Below, in pieces: positions 35,820-47,824 of a stretch of DNA of 64,000 nt. Below the pieces are notes generated by a model. It was not told the DNA's origin and searched no databases. It was given only the letters and a program-made list of their open reading frames with translations. A program made the translations under genes and the position numbers. The stretch is taken from assembly GCA_003971905.1 (NCBI GenBank), contig RSEE01000013.1, positions 620,001 through 684,000 of the forward strand, given 5' to 3'. Each line of letters starts with the position of its first letter. The stretch's first letter is position 1. This DNA is from Moniliella sp. 'wahieum'. Its lineage: Eukaryota; Basidiomycota; Moniliellomycetes; Moniliellales; Moniliellaceae.

Positions 35820-37821
35820 GACCTAGCTCAGCTAGATCCTCATCTTGAAACTACGTGTGCCATTTCTTTTGGGGAGCAGCAACCAGTCCACACCTGCAAA
35901 CCACCAGTCACTGTCCACCGCAAAGAGAGGGGGCCTTCACCAAGCGATGACAGCTGGAACACTTGCCGTACGTATAATCGCTATCCCCTTTCCCACCATA
36001 AACAACGATCTACCAACAATTATTCTGACTATGTAATGTTGTGCTCACCCGGAAATATCTACTCCGGGTGTAAAATAGGACTCGGCCGGCAAGCTTCCCT
36101 CTCCCTTACGGCAAACAGACGTCTCTGGGAAAGCCAACCCCCAACATGCACAAGACCGAGCCCGAAGAGCAACATGACCTTACGGACGCGGCGGGGTGGG
36201 CCAGAGAGTAATAGTAAGGACACCGCGACGATTCGACCTTCCACATCATTGACGGAAAGCGGGACAGAAGTTACACCTCCCAACGAAGCGTCACCGCAGA
36301 AGAGGAGCGACGACCTGAAGGCCAAGGCAACGGGGTCAACAGAACCCCAAAGCGCATTCCAGCATCATGACCCCAACTCGAACTCTCTGTCGTCCCCAAC
36401 CTTTCCCCCCGTTGACCAACCTTCCATCAACGCACGTCCGCAAGGAAAAGGCAATGTTCCAGCCCGCAGGTGGCAGTAGGAGGTGCTGCACCGCCCCTGC
36501 ATGCTATCCCACCTCATAACACACCGGTCTCGAGCCTAAACATCATACGGTGTATGTCCGTTCCGAGGTATTAGTTCCACGGATCAGACAAGACGGGCAG
36601 GCGCTCAACCACTGGGGCAAAAATGAGGGTGACGCGCTCCCCAACCCAACTCACCCCGACAGCTCAACAGACGCTTCTGTCGCTTTAAGGGGAATTGGGA
36701 GAGCGAGGGTGGGGAAGGACGAAAGGACTGGACCGAGCATTTTTCCCATTCCCATTCCCATTCCCTTTCCCTTCCCCGTACCCTCACCATCATATTTCTA
36801 ACCTCTCCCACCTGGTGGGGAGTTCCCACGCCCGTCGTTCCTCCTCCTCCTCCACTTCCTCGACCCGAGTGCATCGTACTGCCGGGTTCCATCATCAGCC
36901 GCCAGTGAGTAAGTTGACAAGGCACGAAGCGGAGGAAAAGTTGGGGTTCGGATTCACGCCTTCTGGATGAAGGTTCCTCTGTTACCGAACCAACGTCAAG
37001 GCAGAAAAAACGGAGGAACACTGTACTGTGGTCAGGGGTTTCCCGACGTTGCTGCTGCATCTCTTCGGTGAAAGAGAGACACCCCCGATTTTGAGATCTA
37101 TCGCGCCTATAACGGACCCGGGACCTTATCAGTCGTACCGATCCAGGCCTCCTCTCATCCCCTGCCTTGGCCCCTTAGCTTCCGCTGCGCCAATATGCGA
37201 TGTGCCTCACAATTTCATCCTATATAGCCTCTGTGCGGGTAACCCGTTTGCCCTGTTTTTCATTAGGAGGGTGGGCGGTAGGGGTGTGTGGATTGTACGT
37301 TCTGCGGGTAGGGGTAGGGATGGCTGCTAAACGATTTTGATGTACCCCCCTTCGCTATGCCTCAGACGCCAAGGCGGTACGGTAGAGTTTCTGGTAGGAA
37401 AGTGTGGATTGGCAGGGTGCTTGCGTGAGCTGGGAGACCAGCACAAGTAACGAAACGCTCTGGCGATGAGGACAAGGGGGCGGGGGAAGTCCGAAGAGGG
37501 GAAGAAACGTGGGTAAGCAAAGGGAATGTGGAGGGTTGGCGACGGGGAAACAAGACGACAGAATGAGAACGATGGTAGGAGAAGAGGAAAGGGGGAAAGA
37601 GGGGCCGAAGTGAAAGACACAATGCGCCGGCGCGAGGGATATGGGCAAAGAACGGCAGAAATGGTAAGAAGAGGAGTTCCTCAGGGCGTGCGTGAGCGGG
37701 GCGGTTGAGAGGAGGAGGAGAGAGAGAGACAGAGAGCCAAGGAAGGTAAAAGGGACCAAGGGAAACGAGCCCGGGCATGCGAGAGAGTCAAGCCAAGACG
37801 CATGTCTTCGAGCTACAAGGG

Positions 37822-39330
37822 TCAGGCGGCACATCCACACGTCAAGAGTTTGAGGAAAGCGTTGCCTTGCTTTGCAGGCTTGGCTTTGGGGTTGGGAGCT
37901 GGATCAGGAAGATCCGAGACGGCGGGGGCATCCTGCCCGCGTAGCGCAGTTCGGTTTGCTCGGCATTCCAAGCGGGTGTCCGCAGCTGAAGTGGCTGCGG
38001 TCCTTCCCTTTTCCGCTTGGGCGCTTACCGCAGGGGCGGTCGTAGTCGTTGGCAGGGGCGGCGACAGGAGCCGAAGCTTGTGTTGCAGCTTCGCGAATGG
38101 CATGTTGGAGGCCGACTGGGGGACGGCCATTGAGTTGAGGACAAGTGTTGCCGGTGGGGTACGGGAAGCTGGTGGCGGTCGTTCGAGATGGGGGTGCCTG
38201 TCAGAGCGGGCCGACGCTGCGAAGCACCACGGCCCAAGCCTGAGGCCCTGGGCGGCAGCCACCTGGCCTGCTTTGGGTTGGTCGTGCTTTTCCTTTCGCG
38301 TTGCTGCTGTTCGCGTTGTTGTTGCTGTTGCTGATGGCGGTGCCTACGTTCACGTTCACGCTCTTCGGCGCGGCGTTCGCGTTCGCGGGTCGCGGTGCTG
38401 CATCTGCACCGACGCCTCCCACCCTTTGCCGCCGTTGAGCAGGTTCCAATCATACACTCCATCCTCCACCTCGCCCATTGACTTGAGCACCTTGGTGAAC
38501 AGTTCGCGCAAAAAGTCATAGTCGGGTTCTTCTTGGAACCCGAGCTTGCGGACATAGTTGAGGTAGATGCCAAACTCTTCGGGGAACCCTTCGCACAGCT
38601 GGGCGATGGGGGTGGACTGTTTGGTCTCTCCAATCTTTTCGTACTTTTGTTTATTGGTGGCCGCTTTGAGACCCTGCCAGGGCAGCGAGCCGCGGAGGAA
38701 GTACATAAACACGTGGCCCAGCGACTCGAGGTCATCGCGGCGCGACTGTTCGCGACCGAGGTGGGTGTTGATGGACATGTATCGTGCGGTGCCGGAGAGG
38801 GACTTGCGCTCGCGGTAGGGAATGTGCTGCTTGCTCTTGGGGTCGCGGTAGAGCTTGGCCATGCCAAAGTCGACAATGTGGACAACGTTGGCGCCCTTGG
38901 TGTGGGGCCGACCGATGAGGAAGTTGTCGGGCTTAATGTCGCGGTAGATGAGATTCTTTTCGTGGACGGTCTGGACGCGAGTGATCATCTGCTTGGCGGT
39001 CATGACGACGGTTTTGATGGTGAACTTGCGGCCGCACATGTCAAACAGGTCTTCGAGCGAGGGGCCGAGGAGGTCAATGACCAGCGTGTTGTGCAGGCCT
39101 TCCTGGCCGAAGTAGTAGACCTGGGGGATGCCGAAGCACCCGCTGAGGATCTTGTAGGAGCGGTACTCATCGCGGAGCTGGGGGGCGTCGCTCTTGCGCG
39201 GCTCGAACTTGATGGCGACGGTCTGGTTGTTGAGGAGATTGGTGCCCTCGAAGATGACGCCGAAGGAGCCTTCGCCGATCTTGCGGCCGACCTTGTAGTG
39301 GACGCCGATGACGCTCGACGAGCTGGACAT
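37822..39330 (-). CDS. Casein kinase I, cki1/Yck-type
   Basis: Ser/Thr kinase of the membrane-anchored CK1 class, involved in morphogenesis, endocytosis and nutrient-sensor control. The start [15 protein letters not shown] at 39330 fits the family better than the in-frame upstream ATG at 39492, which adds only a proline-rich leader. The catalytic domain (residues about 10-300) is intact: GEGSFGVI glycine loop, VAIKFE lysine, [13 protein letters not shown] catalytic loop, VDFGMAK (DFG), [36 protein letters not shown]. It ends [15 protein letters not shown] near 38420. The C-terminal tail is broken by two frame changes (about 38350 and 38250). It contains poly-Gln ([12 protein letters not shown]) and Ala/Pro-rich sequence and ends [11 protein letters not shown], where the cysteines may be palmitoylated as in Yck1/2. 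The stop is at 37822-37824. Confidence 0.94.
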
Positions 39331-40851
39331 GGCGGGTGGGGGGGGGAGGGAGGGGACAGATGGGCAGGGCGCAGGGGGGGATGGGGATGGCGGGGGCGGG
39401 GAGCGGCGGGGAGCGGATAGATGGGGAGGGAGGGGAGGAGGTGGGAGGGGAGGCGATGGGAAACACCGAAGGCTTAGGCGTTCAACGTTCAACTGAACGT
39501 TCAGTTCAGCGTTGAGGCTACCGGTGGTCTGCTGTTCCTGCCCGCGGCTGCGCTGAGGCGCGGCTGAAAGGCCCAGGGGCTGCGGGCACCAACAGGCGAG
39601 TGAATGTTTGATTTGAATTCACATCACACGTGGCCATCACCCTCTGAATGCTGCCTGAATGCACGCTGAGGTAATCACGCCACACTCGGGCGGAGGCGCC
39701 GACGCCCACTGGCAGCACGGGGGCACTGACGCCGACGGACGCTGACTGGGGCCCAGCCGCGCACCCGGACACTGCCCCCGCGCCTGGCCTCTCCACCGCG
39801 CTCCCGCTGGGCGCCGATCCGCGCTCGCCCTGAAAGTGAAATCCGCCCCCATTCCGCTGCCATGCACCATGGGATGCCTCCTCCTTCTCGAGTACCGCGC
39901 CGATCCACCTCCCCACCAACCACCCTGTGGCCACGCGCAGGCACAGATCGGTTCGGTGTTGGTTCATCCATGTTCGCTGGGGAGCTGTGGATCTGTGTAT
40001 CCGGATGGTGCTGAGCCTCGGTGGTCATCCGTACTAGCCTGACCAAGGACAAAGCAACACCCAACAGGGGTTCGATCGTCATCGACATCATCATCGCCAT
40101 GCACATCAACATGACACGATGGATGAGACTTGGGAAGACCAGGCGGGGTCTAGTGTTCGCTTGTTCAACCCAAGGCTAGCAACTCTTAGATCTTATACCC
40201 GCAAGGCTGAAGGAGACACAGAGAAGACTGTTCAACACGTTCAACCTGAACTGAAGGGTCACCGACCGGTCAGAGGGCCAGCCACATCCGAGATCACATT
40301 GACCCTCTTCCATAATATCCCGCCACCATGGCAGTCTCCCCATCCTCTGCCCTAGTGCCACTCCCCTGTCTTCTTTTTTTTCTCTTCCTCAGTCCTGGGT
40401 TGTGTTGTTGGGTTCTAACCAGCTCCTGTGTTCTTCCTACCACTGCATCAGCAACATAACGACACGTTTTAGTACGTTACTGGGGAACCAACAGGATGAG
40501 TACAGACAAGGCCCAGTTGATGTTCTGAAGGCGACAATTGGGAGATGTGGGAAACCAAGTAAAACAAGAGCCAACAGGAGGACCGAGAATGGATCGAAGA
40601 TTCTAGAACCGGTACGAATCGAGTGGCGATAACGCGTGACGACCCTGATATCACCACCCCGTCCAACGGACTTGCAACTCACGTCCTTCTCGTGACGCGT
40701 GACTAGTGACTAGTGACTAGTGACGCTAACTTGAAGCTTCAAGCTTCAAGCTTCAAGCCCCTTCCGTGGCGTTTTCCAACCATCGACCGTCCAACGCCCA
40801 CCTCGTAGACCAGCAGAGCTGGCTGGCTGATGCATCGTACCCTTTCACCAC
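39331..40851. other. Intergenic region between casein kinase I and the FCP1-like gene
   Basis: Directly upstream of the kinase leader lies a self-complementary stretch, TTCAACGTTCAACTGAACGTTCAGTTCAGCGTTGA (39480-39515, quoted in parts: ACGTTCAACTGAACGTT is palindromic). At 40697-40760 are TGACTAGTGACTAGTGACTAG and AAGCTTCAAGCTTCAAGC repeats of the same kind as in the gene desert. No coding region is supported. Confidence 0.55.
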
Positions 40852-42074
40852 ATGGGAGCCCAGTCCAAACGTTTCATGTTCATCGGCCTGCGGCCGGGGC
40901 CTCGTGAGGGCTACCTGCGCGACGCCTTTCTTCCCAGTGCGCCCGAGCCGCCCTCTGCCGCCGGGTCGCCGTTGCGCCTGGTCGTGATGGACCTCAACAA
41001 CCCTTCTCTCCCGCAAGTCTCGTTCTTCCAAGGGCTCCAACACGGCCGATCTGCGGCCCTTTACCAAGGCCTTGCTCAGCTACTGCCTCGGCACCCCCTC
41101 TGCGCCGCCGCCTGCCACCAAGCTCTGGCCGGGCCAACGCTCCCACGGCCCGTACGAGGTTGGGATCTGGTCCAGTGCCCAGGAGGACAATGTGATGCGG
41201 ATGTTGGATTCGAAAGTGCTTCCGCTGGACGATCCTCTGCGACAGCGCTTGGTTGGGATCTGGGCCCGGTCGACCCTCGTGCCTTCTCACTTGCGTTTTG
41301 ACAATGTGCAAGTGACCAAGGACCTGGAGGTGATCTGGGCCGCGCTGAATTTGGGCGACACCAAGCGGTTGGATGCGACGACGCGCGCGCAGCAAGATAT
41401 GGCAATTCATATATCGTCTAAGCATGTGCGTCCGTCCGATGCGCAGCATGCCGATTCCACCAGGCCGGGCCTTGGAACGCGAGCAATACGTTCGTACTGG
41501 ACGACTCGCCGCTCAAGGTCAAGCTCCAGCCGTTCAATGCGCTCTTGCCGCCTGAGTTTGGGCCGGCCGAGGTGAGCGTGATGAACGAGGTGAAGCAGGG
41601 ACAACTGCGCATCGCGGGTCTGCAGAGCGTCTCGCTCTATCCGCCCCCAGAGGGACAAGAGAAAGAGGCGAGCGAGGAATCTACCGAGCCAGCAGCTCCA
41701 GCGTCTGCACAACCCGATCCAAGCTCGTTGCGCGAGTTGGCATGGGATATGGTGTTGCGCATGGACACCACGTTGCTGCAGGTGATTGGGGTGTTGGATG
41801 AAGCAACGAGGGTGGAGCATGTGGGGCGTTGGATTCACGCCAATGGTGCAGCCGGCTTTCCTCCCACCAACAATCACCTTCTTCCTCTCTGGGACCAGGG
41901 GCGGGCGACGAAGGAGCCAGATGCGTTAGCCAAGGAGGTATGTGCCGGTTGTTGGGTTCGGTGGCCTCCGAGACGGAGACCAAAGACCCGCTGTACTGGC
42001 TTGTACGTGGGGTGCAGGCATGTGCGCGGCGTGGGATCCCGTTGGACGTGATGCACGATGTGTACCACAAATAA
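40852..42074 (+). CDS. FCP1-homology (HAD-superfamily) domain protein
   Basis: Predicted HAD-fold protein of the NIF/FCP1-like group. After a short proline-rich N-terminus comes VVMDLNN (motif I; in the family DxDx(T/V), here with Asn at the second Asp, as in the DLNGTL variants of fungal members). Then GPYEVGIWSSAQEDNVMRML, RLVGIWARSTL, TKDLEVIW and, after an apparent 38-base intron (donor GTGCGT, acceptor CACCAG, about 41425-41463), NTFVLDDSPLKVKLQPFNAL, which is the motif III region. A Gln/Pro/Glu-rich linker and a C-terminal helical part, LYWLVRGVQACARRGIPLD, end at the TAA 42072-42074. The frame breaks near 41000 and 41940. The Asp-to-Asn change could mean weak or no phosphatase activity. 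The start is uncertain. Confidence 0.72.
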
Positions 42075-42224
42075 GCCAGTGTCGTCTTCCGAGCCGGAAG
42101 GGGCAAGAGGCGGGTACGTGGGATTGTCTACGTTATCAAAGTACTATGTATTGTATGTGTGCTGTTATGCATCGGATGTGGCAGCGCCAGGGCAGAGAAG
42201 GTGATGGATAGATGGGTCAATGGC

Positions 42225-42323
42225 TGCCATCGTTGCCATCGTTGCCATCGTTGCCATCGTTACCATCGTTACCATCGTTACCATCGTTACCATCGTTACC
42301 ATCGTTACCATCGTTACCATCGT
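42225..42323. repeat. 9-bp minisatellite (GCCATCGTT / ACCATCGTT), 11 units
   Basis: Eleven perfect 9-base units differing only in G/A at the first position. They lie 150 bases downstream of the FCP1-like gene stop and outside any gene I can support. Confidence 0.95.
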
Positions 42324-43910
42324 CATTGGGTCCGCTCAGAACCATCCCCAGCTCAAGGCCACACGAGCCTGAAACGGCAAGGCTGTTACAGGCGGACGAG
42401 TTGGTGATGGCAAGAAGGTCCAACGCGGCAAGATCATGCGCACGTACGCTCATGCCCCATGGAGCAAGGCCAGTGGCGGGAACCCCGGTCGCCATGCGCA
42501 CCAATAGATGGGCATTTTCCCGGCCTCAGGCGCACGCGCCGCGCCGTTTGAGTCTCCCCCGGTCCGAATGGCTTTCATAGATGGTGAACGGTGAACGTTG
42601 AACACGTTGAACATGTTGAGCCCCGATGAAACTGGGAGTAGGGGCCCTTACAGCGCGTGTTGAAAGCTTAGTAGTTGCACTGAAACGGAAGGAAACGAGG
42701 AGTTCTTCTGCTTGCTATGAAACAAAAAGGGTCAGAAGATGCATGCGATACATGCAGGTCAGGACGACAAAAGACAAGTCATACTCCTTCCCCCCATCTC
42801 CCCCACTCCCCTCAAGGAAGGTGTTCGACGCCCAGGAGAGCAGGTTGAAGCGGAAGAAGCAACAGATTTTCACGCTTGGCCCTCCACGCGGCCCCATGCA
42901 CGAAAAGCGCCATTGGGGCCTGACGAGGCCGAAGAGGATGTCGTGGCCGAGGGAGGACGTGGAAACGATAGCATGAACGCGCATCCTATCCCATCAACCG
43001 CGCGTTAGTAGCAAACTTGTACGACGCTGGACCGAAAGGGGCGATGAGAAGCGCAAGGCAAGGAACGATTGGTGGAACTGCACGTCAGACAGGAGCGAAG
43101 CAGCTCGATCCGCTAGCCTTGGTTTCTATCTGAGCTCGGCTGGCAGAAGTATACGACCCATTAAGGCGTAGGGGAACATACCACCACAGCGTCCGGTCGG
43201 TCTGGGTTCGCCTTGCACGCCCATCCTGGCACGAGCGTTTACCGACGTAAGTAAGTCCGCTTTACCGGCCCGCAAAGCGGGAGAGGCCCCCAACATTCGG
43301 TCCATCTCGGCCATCTTGGAGACAATGACCCTACGCTGTTGGCCTGCCTGAGGCTTGACTGGTCGTCCTACCAACTCTAACCCTCTTACCATCTCATCAT
43401 CTATCATCATGTCTAACTATCAGGATATCCTTCTCCGTCTCATTCTTTTTCCCTTGCTTCCTTCCTTACCAACCTTGTAAGATAAGTGGCGACTTCAGGA
43501 CGTCGGCACCCTCTTTCTCTCACCTTCTCAACTGTTTCGTTTGTGTCCCCTGAAGATATCATATCCTCTGGCAGTTGGGATAGCAGATCACTTGGAGTCC
43601 TGGGCTGCTACGTGGGTTTGCTCTGTGGTTCCGACTGCCCAAATTCTGACATATGCGTGCAGGCATGATGGCTCGGATTAAGAAAGGACAGCGTTGGAAC
43701 ATACAAGCAGGTAAGCAAGATGAAAATAGGCACCGATTAAGGAAAAGACAGGGTTGGATGTGTATGCACAAGAGAGGAAGGAGGAGGGGGAGGGAGAAAA
43801 TGGGAGCGAAAGGTGAGAGGACAGGACGGACAAGGCAAGGATGGAATGCAAGGCTCGTCGCTCGTCCCGGTCGCGATCGGCAAGGTGCAATATATGTGCA
43901 CTGCAGAAGA
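42324..43910. other. Intergenic region downstream of the MFS gene
   Basis: No supported gene. At 42588-42622 is another run of GTTGAAC-type words (GAACGTTGAACACGTTGAACATGTTGA). ORFs around 42740-43010 and 43650-43900 have no motifs and conflict with each other on opposite strands. Confidence 0.5.
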
Positions 43911-45542
43911 TCAACTGGCCACTTGCTCAAAGTGGGAGAAGCGGCTGTGCTGGCGGATGCGAGATCCAAAGTAGTAAAACACAAATGGCAAGGGCAAGGC
44001 GAGCATGTTGAGCGCAAAGAGGAAGAGGGAAGCGCCAATGTCGCCCATGCGATGGTACATTTGCACGCCAAACAAGACAAAACCACAGGCGACTGCACAA
44101 CGCACCAAAGGCATTGCCCGACATGGCGCTGGCCGTGTAGGTCCGGTACGTCTCGGAGCAAAACGTAAACACAGACGTGTAGATTAACACAAACCCAAAC
44201 CCGTACGGTGCCACCAAGATGAGCGGCACGATCCAGTGCACGTTATGGAAGAGGGTGAGGGCGTAGAGGAAGAGACCAAGCGGACAGGCAATCGCACCCA
44301 TCATGGCAGGTAACAACCGTTCTTCCGGAGGTGGCTTTCCATCGTACTTGGCCTTGGCCCTGCGGCGATAGAGGTGGGCCCAATACGGGATGGTGAACAT
44401 GGCAATGATCATGCCCACCAAGATACCGACAAAGGTCAGACCTGTGCTCCAGGGCTTAAAGCCGCGCTTGGAAAAGACGACGCTCGAGGAGACAAACCAC
44501 AGGTACAAGACGGATAGGACCAGTGCCGACCAAAAGCAGAGAGCAAGGTGCATTGGTTCGTACCACAACAGAAGCGGTACGCGCGAGAGGAAGGTCATGA
44601 GTGTACGCGATTTGGACTTGTTGCGTGTTTCCAGGTCGTACTGTGACTTCCAACGCGCGTCGCCCGTCTCTTTGCGCAAGCGTGCGGCGCGGTGCGCAAG
44701 AATTCTAGGGTGGTACGTCTCTGGGGAGAAAAAGTAGAGGATCCACCAGAGGAGGAAGGACCAGATAATGTTGGCATAGTAGCTCCAATTCAACTTGCCT
44801 GTAGCCGACAACGAATCCGCTGTAGATGGGGCCCAGGGCCGGACCACAAAAGGGGGCGGACCCAATGGAGAGGCCAATGGGGGCCATCAGATGCATGTTG
44901 TCGTACATGTCGGTCACAGTGCCCGCAGCGATGGACAAAAAGGAGGAGCCGGCCGCGGAAGAGAGGAAGCGAAAGATGAAGAAGACAGCAGGGTTGTTGG
45001 CAAATGCGACGGGAAATTGGAGAAGAAAGAAGACGGCAAAGGAGATGAGGTAGATGGGCCTTCTGCCATAAAATTCGGAAAAGGGTCCGAGCAAACAAGG
45101 TCCAACCGCGAGGCCGAGAACGTAAAGTGCTACAGACAGCCGCGAGACCTCGAGACCCACATGAAACTTCTTGGCAATGACTGGGTAGCCACTGGAACAA
45201 ATTGAGCTCGTTGCCGTGACACAGAGACAACAGAGGTAGTTGATGGCGACAATGAGATGTCTTCGATGGCCAAATGTCATGGGGTTTTCCGGGTCATCCA
45301 AAGGATCTTGGCTCACCTGCTTGGCGTCATCTTGCGGCCCATGGACGTTCCACGTGACAAGCTTGTAGTCGTCTGGCTTTTCGGGGGAAGCATCAGGGTT
45401 GGTCGCGAAGGAGGTGGGATCGGGCGAAGAAAGAGAGGCGGCTTTCGGCGCGGGGAGCGGTAGCAGGCGCCTTCTCCACGTCAAGAGGGGTCGCAAGACT
45501 TTCAGGTGGTGAGGAACTGTTGGGTGTGGTGTTGGCCGTCAT
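43911..45542 (-). CDS. MFS transporter of the DHA1 drug/polyamine type
   Basis: Predicted plasma-membrane proton antiporter for drugs or polyamines. A hydrophilic N-terminus of about 100 residues (MTANTTPNSSSPPES...) has the cytosolic lead-in VTWNVHG...DPENPMTF, typical of fungal DHA1 members. TM1 follows (LIVAINYLCCLCVTATSSIC) and then ALYVLGLAVGPCLLGPFSEF with YGRRPIYL, the DHA1 motif A form. Further segments are FFIFRFLSSAAGSSFL, ALGPIYSGFVV, LNWSYYANIIWSFLLWW, YFFSPETYHPRILAHRA, the second set of six helices, and the end FSHFEQVAS with TGA at 43911-43913. Three frame breaks are present (near 45455 in a C-run, near 44800, near 44095). Twelve helices can be followed when these are stepped over. 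RPS14 and tRNA-Ala are the nearest genes upstream. Confidence 0.92.
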
Positions 45543-47375
45543 AAGAATGGAGTCGGCTGGAGGAGGTAGGGGGAAGGGGGGTGCAGTTAGGGGCAAGTTT
45601 TGGCGAAAGGGATGAAGGAAAGATGGGAGGATGTGGTGGAATAGCGAGGAATGCGGAGGCGCGGGCAGCTATGGAAGAAAAGGTTGCGTCTGTCGGTGGG
45701 CCCATAGGGTTTTATATATACAGCGCACTACTCTCCATGGGGTACTTACTATCTATGCTGTGTGGAGGGATGATCGATGACCGGCCATGACCGAGGCTCT
45801 CGGGTGAAAACGGACAGGCGGATGCCTGTGTCGGTGGATCGGGGGTTGGATGGGCGAACAAGGAGATGGGTGACAATCGAGCTGGGTCAGAGCTGGACAG
45901 AGCCCACTTGCCGGCAAGCGGTTGCCGAGGTGTTTTGATTTTGCGAGGAACCCCAGGGAACACCTGAGGATCGAGTACCAGTGCGTACTGAGTGCACGGA
46001 TGGCTGTGTCGGCGTCTGATCGATGATGCGTGCATGGTGGAAGCGAATACCTTGCGACGAGGGAGATGTGCAAGGGCAGAAGGATTGTGCGCTGACATTC
46101 AATGGGTATTTCACAGGTCATCGCCGCGGGGGAAGGGGCGGGGGGAGACTGGGACCGGGCGGCGTGGGCGAACTGCTGTGTGAGCGAACGGACGAGGCGA
46201 GGCAGGAACGGAAGGCAAAGTGAACTGAAGCCGACGGCCAAGCTGAGACGGGGGGGCAGCAAGTGCGCCAACTATTGGACGGCCGCTGTCCTATGTACTC
46301 CAACGCGCACTTGTCCGATCATGCCCTGGCCCATGCGCTCATGGATCATCGATCAGGCCCATAGGTCGGGAGTAGCAGGCGGAGGTACTGCCGCTCCAGG
46401 CCGCTCCCAATACAGACAGGATAGTGGACTGCACTAAGTACTAAGTACAAGCACCGAGTCCTGCCGGCTAAACCCAGCCCAGAACAATCGCCGTGGCTTG
46501 GTTCCTGCCACATCGCCGACAAACCCGAAGCGGGAGGATCCTTTTGTGTTGCCGGCGGCCGCGGGGCCCCGCTATGACATCGGCTACCTACCGCCTGCTA
46601 CCTACCGCCTGTTACATGTTACCTGCCGCCTGCGACCTGCCGCCTGCCCATTAGCCACGCCACCGTCACCACGTCACGTCGAACGACCTGCGAACTCACC
46701 GACTGCCCATCGCCTGCGACATGTTGGCCCCACGCGGCCAGTGTGGGCAGCGCACGTGAGATGGAGATGGGAGAGCTGGCGGACATACCGGGGGTAGATG
46801 CTATGGGCTGCTGGGGCTGTTCTCTGTTGCTCTCCTGCTCCCTGCTATTATGCCCCCAAAGTTTCAACGTCACGTGTCAGGGTGTCAGGCTCCCGTCGCT
46901 GGGAAGAGATGCATCATCGATGAGTATCATCTTTCCTCTCACATCTCTCCTTCATCTCCCTCATGGAGGACAACTCAGATACTTCTGCCCCGTCCAAAAA
47001 CTCTCATATCTCAAGGGTCAAGCCGCACGGCCAAGGATAAAGTAATTCTTCCTTTCGACCAACATTCATGCCGTGCGGACCGCTGGCGCCTGGTTGGGTT
47101 GGCGAGACCGTGCGGACCCAACAGCCAAATAGATTCCAACGCTACGAATCGCCATGACGTGGATCGAGCAGGACCCAAGTCCATATGCATTTTGGGGAGG
47201 AGGCATCGAGAAGGACTGCCCTCCTCGTGAAACCAAAAGGGGCACACCAGCGTACCAAGTGGGCAACCAAACAGATTGCACGAGAGCGAATCGTCTGTGA
47301 CCGGTCGGTCTCCAAATGGGCCCAAATAAGCCCACCCAATGAGTCGCGACCGGTACAATAGTCCTGTGCGCTTGC
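45543..47375. other. Intergenic region upstream of the MFS gene
   Basis: About 1.8 kb without a convincing gene. A TATA-like TTTTATATATA lies at 45711-45721, about 170 bases upstream of the MFS start, and may be its promoter. ORFs on the minus strand at 45753-46271 lack motifs. 46580-46650 holds a 'ctaccgcctg' direct repeat. Confidence 0.5.
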
Positions 47376-47824
47376 TCACAGACGACGACCGCGGCGACCG
47401 CCCTTCCTGCGGGTCGAGTCGGTGGGGACGGGGGTCACGTCCTCAATGCGGCCAATGCGCATGCCCGAGCGGGCGAGCGCACGAAGGGCCGACTGGGCAC
47501 CAGGGCCAGGGGACTTGGTGCCCGTGCCACCGGTAGCACGGAGCTTAATGTGCAGAGCGGTGATCCCGCCCACCTCCTTGCACCGCGCCGCGACGTCCTG
47601 AGCAGCCAACATGGCCGCATACGGCGACGACTCGTCGCGGTCCGCCTTGACCTTCATGCCTCCCGTCACGCGGCTGATGGTTTCCTTGCCCGACAAGTCA
47701 GTGACGTGGATGAACGAGTCGTTGTACGAGGCAAAGATGTGGGCCGTGCCAAACCCAATTCCCCATCGCCCACTTGCGGGCCAAGGGCCACAGCGGGGGC
47801 AGCAGTGCGAGTCTTGGGGGGCAT
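47376..47824 (-). CDS. RPS14: 40S ribosomal protein S14 (uS11)
   Basis: Small-subunit protein of the platform near the decoding site, contacting the 3' end of 18S rRNA. The start [19 protein letters not shown] is followed by [78 protein letters not shown] and [19 protein letters not shown]. It ends GGRRGRRL, the universal uS11 C-terminus. Length is about 149 residues, normal. One base is missing around 47757-47764 (GAATTGGG), where the frame moves but the family sequence continues. No intron interrupts the coding part, though one may lie in the 5' leader. The stop is at 47376-47378. Confidence 0.96.

Noticed and set aside
38533..39420. 295-residue plus-strand ORF opposite casein kinase I
   Set aside because: Antisense shadow of a highly conserved GC-rich kinase exon; the minus strand carries all catalytic motifs.
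42212..42580. 122-residue ORF with PSL repeats
   Set aside because: Its repetitive part is the 9-bp minisatellite and the rest has no motif.
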